A stretch of 64,000 bases of DNA from Streptomyces sp. H27-H1 (GTDB lineage Bacteria > Actinomycetota > Actinomycetes > Streptomycetales > Streptomycetaceae), in NCBI RefSeq assembly GCF_026627445.1, contig NZ_JAPNLJ010000019.1, forward strand, positions 85,428 through 149,427. The letters are read 5' to 3'. Within the stretch, counting starts at the first letter, position 1; every line of letters starts with the position of its first letter. The position numbers were made by a program, and so were the translations under genes. Shown here piece by piece: positions 19,863 through 26,627 of the stretch. The notes below the pieces were generated by a model. The model did not search any database. It saw nothing but the letters and a program-made list of their open reading frames with translations, and was not told where the DNA came from.

Positions 19863-20386
19863 ACCGGGTGCGCACGACCGTGGCCGCGGCCGCGCTGACC
19901 GTCCCGCTGCTGCTCGCCACCGGCTGCGGCATCGCCACCACCGGGGTCATCGAGAGCGGCAGCGCCGGTACCGTGAAACTGGCCACCGCGCCGGACCCGG
20001 GCCTGCTCTACTTCATCGCGCCGGGCGGCGCACTCGTCCCGGTGCCCGTCTCCGACCGGATGCAGCGGCCGGACATCGGCTTCACGATCGGGATGCTGCT
20101 GGAGGGCCCGAACGAGGCCGCGCGGGAGGCCGGACTGACCACCGAGATACCGGCGTTGGGGACCAGGGCCGGCGCCTACCCGTTCACCAGGTTCGACGGC
20201 ACCGACGGCAAGCCCGTCGAGGTGCGGCTGCCCATCCCGGTCGGGCCGCTGTCCGGACCGGCCCGCCGCCAACTGGCGTGCACGGCCATCGCGGCGGTGC
20301 ACACGTCGGCGACGCCCGACGTGCTCCTCGTGGGCCCCGAGGGCGAGGAGCGGCGCGCCACGTGCCAGGTAGAGCCGGAGGGCTGA
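19859..20386 (+). CDS. small lipoprotein coupled to the two-component system
   Basis: A 175-residue predicted lipoprotein: a hydrophobic signal ends LLLATGC, and the mature domain of about 145 residues contains VPVSDRMQRPDIGFTIGMLLEGPNE, which recalls GerMN-type extracytoplasmic modules. No catalytic motif is seen. It overlaps the kinase stop by four bases (ATGA), so it is made together with the kinase and may modulate its signal perception, in the way CseA does in the sigE system. That functional comparison is inference. Confidence 0.8.
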   Translation: MNRVRTTVAAAALTVPLLLATGCGIATTGVIESGSAGTVKLATAPDPGLLYFIAPGGALVPVPVSDRMQRPDIGFTIGMLLEGPNEAAREAGLTTEIPALGTRAGAYPFTRFDGTDGKPVEVRLPIPVGPLSGPARRQLACTAIAAVHTSATPDVLLVGPEGEERRATCQVEPEG

Positions 20387-20403
20387 GCCGGGGCCGGGAC
20401 GCC

Positions 20404-20490
20404 GGGTACGGCTGACCGGGCACCGCCCGCCGGGGCACGGCTGACCCGGCACCGCTCGCCCGGGCACGGCTGACCCGGGCCGGGGCGCCC
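20404..20490. repeat. 29-bp tandem repeat, about three copies
   Basis: Three imperfect copies of a 29-bp unit begin at 20404, 20433 and 20462, each built on GGGCACGGCTGACC followed by CGG(G)CACCGC and CGCC. The third copy drifts after about 19 bases. The array fills the gap between the lipoprotein and P450 genes, and no gene is encoded in it. Confidence 0.75.
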
Positions 20491-20543
20491 CGGCCCCGCG
20501 GGGCCCCTTGCGGGCCGGGCCGCTCCCCGCCACGGTGTGGCGC

Positions 20544-21800
20544 ATGGACCAAGGACCGGCCCCCGATGTCTTCGACCCGCGCCTCTACGCCGAAGGCGTC
20601 CCGTACGCGCGCTACCGCCTGCTGCGCGACCACCGCCCGGTGGCCTGGCAGAGCGAGCCGGAGGTGCTCGGCTGGCCCGCCGGCCCCGGCTTCTGGGCCG
20701 TCACCCGGCACGCCGACGTGGTCCGGGTCCTGCGCGACCACCGCACGTACTCTTCCCACCTGGGCGCCACCCAGATCCGCGACCCCGATCCGGCCGACCT
20801 GCCCTTCCTGCGGCGCACCATGCTCAACCAGGATCCCCCCGAGCACGGGACCCTGCGCCGGACCGTGGCCCGCGCCTTCACCCCGGCCCGCGTCGACGCC
20901 TTCGCCGCCAGGGTCCGCGACCGCGCCCGTACGCTGCTGCGCGCCGCCCGCGACGGCGCCGAGGACGGGGCCGCCGACCTGGTGCGCTGCGTCACCGACG
21001 AGTACGCCCTGCTGAACCTCACCGATCTGCTGGGCATCCCGGCCGCCGACCGGGGGCTGCTGCTGGAGTGGACCGTACGGATCATCGGCTACCAGGACGC
21101 CGAGGACGCTCCCGCGCCGCGGCTCGGCCCGGACGGGAAGCCGCTGAACCCGCGCTCGCCCGCGCTCCTCGGCGAGATGTTCGCGTACGCCCGCGAACTG
21201 GCCGCGCACAAGCGGGCCCACCCCGGCGACGACGTCATGACCGCCCTCGCGCTCGCCGGACTCCAGGAGGCGGAGCTGGAGATGTTCTTCTTCCTGCTCA
21301 CCGTCGCGGGCAACGACACCGTGCGCTCCGCCGCACCCGGCGGCCTGCTCGCCCTGGCCCGCGACCCGGGCGCCTACGCCGAACTCGCCGCCGGCCGGGC
21401 CCCGGTGGACCGGGCCGTCGAGGAACTCCTGCGCGTCCACCCGCCGGTGCTGAGCTTTCGCCGCACCGCCGCCGCCGACACCGAACTCGCCGGGCAGCCG
21501 ATCCGGGCCGGTGACAAGGTGGTGGTCTTCCACGCTTCCGCCAACCACGACGAGCGGGTCTTCACCGACCCCGGCCGCCTCGACCTCGGCCGCGCCCCCA
21601 ACCCGCACGTCTCCTTCGGGGACGGCCCGCACGTCTGCCTCGGCGCGCATTTCGCGCGGCTGCAGCTGCGCGTCCTCTACGAGGAGTGGCGCGCCCTCAT
21701 GCCCGCACCGGAACTGGCGGGACCGCCGCGCCGGTTGGTGTCCAACTTCATCAACGGGATCACACGGCTGCCACTGCGGGTGTCCGGGCCGGGCCGGTGA
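20544..21800 (+). CDS. cytochrome P450 (CYP124/125/142-like)
   Basis: A 418-residue class I P450. The I-helix oxygen-activation motif is FFLLTVAGNDTVRSA, where AGNDT fits the group of actinobacterial sterol/terpenoid hydroxylases. The ExxR motif is EELLR, and the heme loop is FGDGPHVCLGAH with the thiolate Cys. MLNQDPPEH in the N-terminal half is also family-typical. The ATG at 20544 precedes DQGPAPDVFDP. No ferredoxin is adjacent, so redox partners must come from elsewhere. The last 41 bases overlap the convergent gene. Confidence 0.9.
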   Translation: MDQGPAPDVFDPRLYAEGVPYARYRLLRDHRPVAWQSEPEVLGWPAGPGFWAVTRHADVVRVLRDHRTYSSHLGATQIRDPDPADLPFLRRTMLNQDPPEHGTLRRTVARAFTPARVDAFAARVRDRARTLLRAARDGAEDGAADLVRCVTDEYALLNLTDLLGIPAADRGLLLEWTVRIIGYQDAEDAPAPRLGPDGKPLNPRSPALLGEMFAYARELAAHKRAHPGDDVMTALALAGLQEAELEMFFFLLTVAGNDTVRSAAPGGLLALARDPGAYAELAAGRAPVDRAVEELLRVHPPVLSFRRTAAADTELAGQPIRAGDKVVVFHASANHDERVFTDPGRLDLGRAPNPHVSFGDGPHVCLGAHFARLQLRVLYEEWRALMPAPELAGPPRRLVSNFINGITRLPLRVSGPGR

Positions 21801-22485
21801 CATCGGCGACCAGCTCCGTCACATCGGGGCCGTAGGCGTCGGAATTGACCACCTTCAGCAGGATGCAGAAGGAGTCGTTGCCGTAGGCCCCGGCCAGCCT
21901 CCGGTGGTGCTTGGCCAGATAGCGGGCCGCCGCCTGATTGCTGATCGCGGTCTGGCCGCACAGCAGGAACACCGGCCGGGAGCCCTGCCCGGTCGTCAGC
22001 CGCGCCAGCAGCACGTACTCGACGAGGCCCTTCTGCCAGCGGTACGTCTCCCCGCCGACGGTGATGGCCCCGCGGTCCGGTACGGGCTCGCTGGAGACGA
22101 GGATCCGTACCCCGGGGAGCATGGAGGCCAGATGCGCCGTCGTACGGGCATTGGAGGGCGGCCCGCCCACACAGAACTCCGCCCGCTCGCCGAAGCCCTG
22201 GCGGGCCCCGTCGTGGGTGACGATCTGGACGTTCGCCCCGCAGTCCTTGATCAGGGCGGATATCTCCAGCAGGGCGAAGGCGTCGTTGCGGTGCAGCGAG
22301 GAATCGGTGCCGCCCATCTGCCGGTTGACCACGAACAGGCAGTCGGAACCGGTCGGCAGCCCGAAGAAGCCCTGCTTGCGGCGCAGCGCGCGGCGCCAGA
22401 GATAGGTCCGGGAGAACCAGCCGAAGCCGCCGCTGACGGCGGTGGCCACCACCCCCAGCACGATGTTGCGCACGTCGTCGTTCAT
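21760..22485 (-). CDS. conserved streptomycete membrane-anchored protein
   Basis: A 241-residue protein of a conserved Streptomyces family of unknown function. It starts MNDDVRNIVLGVVATAVS, a single N-terminal hydrophobic anchor followed by the basic segment RTYLWRRALRRKQ. The remaining domain is soluble and contains DCLFVVNRQMGG, HDGARQGFGERAEFCVGGP and LLCGQTAISNQAAARYL. Its layout suggests nucleotide-hydrolase-like or sugar-binding folds, but I cannot assign one. It is convergent with and overlaps the P450 3' end by 41 bp. Confidence 0.75.
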   Translation of the reverse strand: MNDDVRNIVLGVVATAVSGGFGWFSRTYLWRRALRRKQGFFGLPTGSDCLFVVNRQMGGTDSSLHRNDAFALLEISALIKDCGANVQIVTHDGARQGFGERAEFCVGGPPSNARTTAHLASMLPGVRILVSSEPVPDRGAITVGGETYRWQKGLVEYVLLARLTTGQGSRPVFLLCGQTAISNQAAARYLAKHHRRLAGAYGNDSFCILLKVVNSDAYGPDVTELVADVTGPARTPAVAAV

Positions 22486-22599
22486 GGCGCGGATGTTAAC
22501 CCGCAGGGGGCATTCCTGACGCGGAGGGTGCGTGGAAGTTAAAGTGCCGGACTCAGGCCTGGGCCAGGGGGGCTGACAGGCCGTCGACTGGAGGTACGG

Positions 22600-24402
22600 A
22601 TGCGTCGTCCCGCCGCAGCACGTCAATTAGCGCTCCTCGCACTCGCCGGTGCGCTCGTCTCCACCGGAGCGGCCGCCCCGCCGGCGGCCGACGGGACTCC
22701 CGCGAAGGTGCCGGTCGCCACCGGTTACGGCGGGGCCGTGGCCAGCGTCGACGCGGATGCGAGTGCGGCCGGCATCGCCGTCCTGCGTTCAGGCGGCAAC
22801 GCCGTGGACGCCGCCGTCGCGACGGCCGCCGCGCTCGGGGTCACCGAGCCGTACTCCGCCGGCATCGGCGGGGGCGGCTACTTCGTGTACTACGACGCCC
22901 GCTCCGGCCGGGTGCGCACCATCGACGGCCGCGAAACCGCCCCCGCGACCGCCACCGCCACCCTGTTCCAGGAGAACGGCCTGCCGATCCCCTTCGCCGA
23001 GGGCCAGACCAGCGGCCTCGGCGTCGGAGTCCCCGGCACTCCGGCGACCTGGCAGAGCGCGCTCGACGCCTGCGGCACCCGTCCGCTCCGCCAACTCCTG
23101 CGTCCCGCCGAGAAGCTGGCCCGCGACGGCTTCACCGTGGACGACACCTTCCGGTCCCAGACCGCGCTCAACGAGGCCCGGTTCCGGGACTTCCCGGACA
23201 CCTCGGAACTCTTCCTGCCCGGCGGGGTCCTCCCGGTGGTCGGCTCCACCTTCAAGAACCCCGACCTGGCCGCCACGTACGCCGAGCTCGGCCGCAAGGG
23301 TACGGGCGCGCTCTACCGGGGCCCGCTGGCCGAGGACATCGTCCAGGCCGTGCGCACGCCCCCGGTGGACCCGGCCGCCACCCGTGTGGTGCGCCCCGGC
23401 GATCTGACCACCGGGGACCTGCGCGCGTACGCGACCAAGCGGCAGGACCCGACCCGGGTCGGCTACCGCGGCCTGGACGTCTACAGCATGGCCCCGTCCT
23501 CCTCCGGCGGCACCACCGTCGGAGAGGCGCTGAACATCCTTGAGCGCACCGACCTCGGCTCGCTCTCCGAAGCCCAGTACCTGCACCGCTTCATCGAGGC
23601 CTCCCGGATCTCCTTCGCCGACCGCGGCCGCTGGGTCGGTGACCCGGCCGCCGAGGACGTGCCCACGCGGGAGCTGCTCTCGCAGCGGTACGCCGATGCG
23701 CGCGGCTGCCTCATCGACCCGGGCAAGGCGCTGACCAGCCCGCTGGCTCCGGGCGATCCGCGCCACCCGGTCGCCTGCGGCGCCGCCGGGCAGGCCGCCC
23801 CGACCACGTACGAGGGGGAGAACACCACGCACCTGACGGTCGCCGACCGCTGGGGCAATGTGGTCTCCTACACGCTGACCATCGAGTCGACCGGCGGCAG
23901 CGGCATCACCGTCCCCGGACGCGGCTTCCTGCTCAACAACGAGCTGACCGACTTCTCCTTCGCCCCGGCGGCCCCCGGCGTCCCCGACCCCAACCTGCCG
24001 GGACCCGGCAAACGGCCGCGCTCGTCGATGTCCCCGACCATCGTGCTGGAGGACGGACGCCCGGTGCTGGCGGTGGGCTCCCCGGGCGGGGCGACCATCA
24101 TCACCACGGTGCTCCAGACCCTGACCGGACACCTGGACCGCGGGCTGCCGCTGGCCGAGGCCATTGCCGCGCCGCGGGCCAGCCAGCGCAACCAGACCAC
24201 CACCGAGCTGGAACCGGGCCTGTGGGACAGCCCGGTCCGCGCCGAGCTGGAGGCCCTCGGCCAGGGCTTCCGGCAGAACCCGGAGATCGGCGCGGCCACC
24301 GGCGTGCAGCGGCTGCCCGACGGGCGCTGGCTGGCCGCGGCCGAGAAGACCCGGCGGGGCGGCGGCTCGGCGATGGTGGTGCACCCGCACGGGAAGCCGT
24401 AG
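22600..24402 (+). CDS. ggt: gamma-glutamyltransferase, secreted
   Basis: A 600-residue Ntn-hydrolase proenzyme that cleaves gamma-glutamyl bonds of glutathione-like substrates. An N-terminal signal peptide ends near AAAPPAADG. The autocleavage/nucleophile threonine lies in ENTTHLTVADRWGN, about residue 408, giving large and small subunits of typical size. Other family motifs are GGGGYFVYYDARSG and SSMSPTIV followed by GSPGGATIITTVLQ. A GGAGG ribosome-binding site precedes the ATG. Confidence 0.94.
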   Translation: MRRPAAARQLALLALAGALVSTGAAAPPAADGTPAKVPVATGYGGAVASVDADASAAGIAVLRSGGNAVDAAVATAAALGVTEPYSAGIGGGGYFVYYDARSGRVRTIDGRETAPATATATLFQENGLPIPFAEGQTSGLGVGVPGTPATWQSALDACGTRPLRQLLRPAEKLARDGFTVDDTFRSQTALNEARFRDFPDTSELFLPGGVLPVVGSTFKNPDLAATYAELGRKGTGALYRGPLAEDIVQAVRTPPVDPAATRVVRPGDLTTGDLRAYATKRQDPTRVGYRGLDVYSMAPSSSGGTTVGEALNILERTDLGSLSEAQYLHRFIEASRISFADRGRWVGDPAAEDVPTRELLSQRYADARGCLIDPGKALTSPLAPGDPRHPVACGAAGQAAPTTYEGENTTHLTVADRWGNVVSYTLTIESTGGSGITVPGRGFLLNNELTDFSFAPAAPGVPDPNLPGPGKRPRSSMSPTIVLEDGRPVLAVGSPGGATIITTVLQTLTGHLDRGLPLAEAIAAPRASQRNQTTTELEPGLWDSPVRAELEALGQGFRQNPEIGAATGVQRLPDGRWLAAAEKTRRGGGSAMVVHPHGKP

Positions 24403-24430
24403 ATCCGGGCGGGGACGCTCGGGAGACCGC

Positions 24431-25198
24431 CTACAGGGCGGTGAGGATCCGCGGGCCGGCGGCGGTGATCGCGACCGTGTGCTCGGCGTGCGCGGCGCGG
24501 GTGCCGTCGACGGTCCGCAGGGTCCAGCCGTCCGCGTCGCAGGCGTAGTCGTCCGTGCCGCCCGCGATCAGCATCGGCTCGATCGCGATCACCATGCCGG
24601 CGCGCAGCTTCGTACCCTGTCCGGCCGGGCCCTCGTTGGGCACGCCCGGCTCCTCGTGCATGGAGCGCCCGATGCCGTGGCCGCCGAAGCCGTCGGGGAT
24701 GCCGTACCCGGCGGCGCGGCAGACGTTGCCGATGGCGTGGGCGATGTCGCCGACGCGGTTGCCGGGCCGTGCCGCGGCGATGCCCGCGGCGAGGGCGGCC
24801 TCGGCGGTCTCGATGAGCCGCAGGTCGGCGGGGCGGGCCCGGCCCACGGTGAAGCTCACGGCCGCGTCGCCGACCCAGCCGTCCAGTTTCGCGCCGCAGT
24901 CGATGCTGACCAGGTCGCCGTCGCGCAGCCGGTAGCCGTCGGGGATGCCGTGCACGATCGCGTCGTTGACCGAGGCGCAGATGACGGCAGGGAAGGGGAC
25001 CGGCGCGAACCGGGGCCGGTAGCCGAGGAAGGGCGAGCTCGCGCCGGCCTCGCGGAGCACTTCGCGGGCGGCTCGGTCGAGCTCGAGCAGGGACACTCCC
25101 ACGTCGGCCAGGTCCCGGACGGAGGCGAGGGCGTGTGCGACCACGCGGCCGGCGGCGCGCATCTGGTCGATCGATCGGTCTGTCTTCAGTTCCATCAT
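24431..25198 (-). CDS. map: type I methionine aminopeptidase
   Basis: A 255-residue MetAP removing N-terminal methionine. Metal ligands are visible: the Asp in SIDCGAKLDGWVGDAAVSF, the second Asp in that stretch, the His in GFGGHGIGRSMHEEP, and the Glu in IAIEPML. The pocket HGIPD sequence is also present. Streptomycetes often carry two map genes; this one lies away from the ribosomal protein region and is probably the extra copy. It is divergent from a small XRE regulator with a palindrome between them. Confidence 0.93.
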   Translation of the reverse strand: MMELKTDRSIDQMRAAGRVVAHALASVRDLADVGVSLLELDRAAREVLREAGASSPFLGYRPRFAPVPFPAVICASVNDAIVHGIPDGYRLRDGDLVSIDCGAKLDGWVGDAAVSFTVGRARPADLRLIETAEAALAAGIAAARPGNRVGDIAHAIGNVCRAAGYGIPDGFGGHGIGRSMHEEPGVPNEGPAGQGTKLRAGMVIAIEPMLIAGGTDDYACDADGWTLRTVDGTRAAHAEHTVAITAAGPRILTAL

Positions 25199-25200
25199 GC

Positions 25201-25240
25201 CAATAACTATACCGGTATAACTGTAACGGGATAATTATTG
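25201..25240. promoter_or_regulatory. palindromic operator between map and the XRE regulator
   Basis: A perfect 12-bp palindrome, TATACCGGTATA, spans 25208-25219, nested inside outer arms CAATAA (25201-25206) and TTATTG (25235-25240). The segment is strikingly AT-rich for this genome and sits directly upstream of both divergent genes, so it is a likely binding site for the adjacent XRE protein and contains one or both promoters. Confidence 0.6.
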
Positions 25241-25262
25241 GGGTCCGGGGTAGAGTGGAGGC

Positions 25263-25514
25263 ATGGTCCGTACCCCCCTCACCCCCGAAGAGCGCGAGCG
25301 CGGCGAGCGTCTGGGCGCCATGTTGCGCACGGCCCGCGGCGCTCGCAGCATGGTCGAGGTCGCGGCCAGCGCCGGGCTCTCCGCCGAAACCCTCCGCAAG
25401 ATCGAGACCGGCCGGGCCCCGACCCCGGCCTTCTTCACCGTCGCCGCCCTCGCCGGGGCCCTCGGGCTCTCCCTGGACGAAGTGCTGCGGGGCTGCGCCC
25501 TCGTACCCGTGTGA
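25263..25514 (+). CDS. small XRE-family transcriptional regulator
   Basis: An 83-residue protein that is essentially one helix-turn-helix domain: MVEVAASAGLSAETLRKIETGRAPTPAFFTV fits the Cro/C1 HTH pattern, followed by ALAGALGLSLDEVLRGC. It has no sensor domain. Lying divergently from map with a palindrome between, it probably controls itself and the aminopeptidase gene. No toxin-like partner is apparent. Confidence 0.82.
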   Translation: MVRTPLTPEERERGERLGAMLRTARGARSMVEVAASAGLSAETLRKIETGRAPTPAFFTVAALAGALGLSLDEVLRGCALVPV

Positions 25515-25666
25515 GACCCGGGGGAGCGTGCGGGCCGCGGCCGTTCGGCCGCCGGGCCCGCCGTTCGGCATGTCCTCAGGGCGGGCCCGGCGGGCCCGGC
25601 GGGCCGAACGGCCCAATCGGCGGTGGGAGTCCTGCGGCGCGGGGCAAGCGTGAAGGCGTGTCGGAC

Positions 25667-26157
25667 ATGAACGCATCCGTATCCGAGCGACTCGGCCTCG
25701 GAATCCTGGGCGCCCTCCTCGCGGGCGGCCTGCTGCTCGCGGCATGCGCCGCCCCCGAGGCCCAGGCCGAGGGCCCGGGCGAGGTGGTGTTCCACCACCC
25801 GGGCGTCGTCTTCAGCCACACCCGCGACCGGGGCGTCGCCGTCACCTACACCCGCTTCCAGCGGGACCGCGGTCCTGCCTCGACGAACGGCAGGACGCGA
25901 TCGCCGCGTACACCCACGCCCTGCTGTGGTCGGTGAACGGCAAGACGTCCACGCCCGCAAGGCCGCACGGATCGTGGACGGCTGGTCGGCCGTGATGAAG
26001 CGCCACGTCGAGGACGACGCCGGACTCCAGGCCGCCTGTTCCGGCTCCACCTCGGCACGGGCCGCCGAGACCATCCGTCCGGGAGGACGACCTGTTCGTG
26101 GCGCGGGAGACCCTCACGCACGGGCGGCCGGCTCCGGCGCAGGCCCTACTGGGTGAC
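25667..26157 (+). pseudogene. decayed alginate-lyase-family gene
   Basis: This looks like a broken secreted lyase. The first frame gives a plausible lipoprotein signal (MNASVSERLGLGILG...LLLAAC) and VVFHHPGVVFS. After about 25877 a second frame gives CLDERQDAIAAYTHALLW, and from about 25950 a third frame gives KAARIVDGWSAVMKRHVEDD and SARAAETIR. Read together they match, from memory, the order of motifs in actinobacterial alginate-lyase-like proteins (HPGV, DERxDAIAAYTQALLW, DAWSAV, RAAEIIR). Two or more frameshifts and an internal deletion are needed, and the rest of the gene is absent. No intact coding frame covers the interval. Confidence 0.6.
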
Positions 26158-26180
26158 CCGCGCCGCGTAGGGTCGGGCGC

Positions 26181-26582
26181 ATGATGATCGAGGAGCTGGG
26201 CAGAGCGAAGTACGTCAGTCTCACCACCTTCCGCAAGGACGGCACGGCGGTGGCCACGCCGGTGTGGGCGGTGGCGGAGGGCGACGAGCTGTACGTGTGG
26301 ACGCGCAGCGACTCGTGGAAGGTGAAGCGGATCCGCAACAACGCACAGGTCACCGTCGTGGCGTGTGACGTACGCGGGCGGGTGGCCGAGGGGGCCGTGG
26401 CGGTCGAGGCGGAGGCACGCCTGCTGGACGTGGCGGGGCTGAAGGGGGTGCGGAAGCTGCTGCTGCGCAAGTACACCTGGCAGTTCTGGCTGCTGGACGT
26501 GCCGGCCACCGTGTTCCGTCGCGGCGAGCGGCCTCACACCGCGATCGCGGTCAGGCTCGCCCCGCCCGCCGCCAAGCTTTGA
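26181..26582 (+). CDS. PPOX-class F420-dependent oxidoreductase
   Basis: A 133-residue split-barrel flavin/F420-binding protein of the pyridoxamine-phosphate-oxidase-like fold. Typical segments are KYVSLTTFRKDGTAVATPVWAV, the strand pair ELYVWTRSDSWKVKRIRNN (contacts to the cofactor phosphate), and VTVVACDVRGR. Proteins of this size in actinomycetes generally use F420; the substrate is unknown. An alternative start lies one codon downstream (MIEELG). Confidence 0.85.
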   Translation: MMIEELGRAKYVSLTTFRKDGTAVATPVWAVAEGDELYVWTRSDSWKVKRIRNNAQVTVVACDVRGRVAEGAVAVEAEARLLDVAGLKGVRKLLLRKYTWQFWLLDVPATVFRRGERPHTAIAVRLAPPAAKL

Positions 26583-26627
26583 GACTCCTGTAGCCCGCCC
26601 GTAACACGGATGGGATCCAATGCGGGG

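Noticed and set aside
17721..20386. Resemblance to the sigE-cseABC envelope-stress operon.
   Set aside because: There is no sigma factor gene and the regulator sequence is not that of CseB; only the kinase-lipoprotein association is similar.
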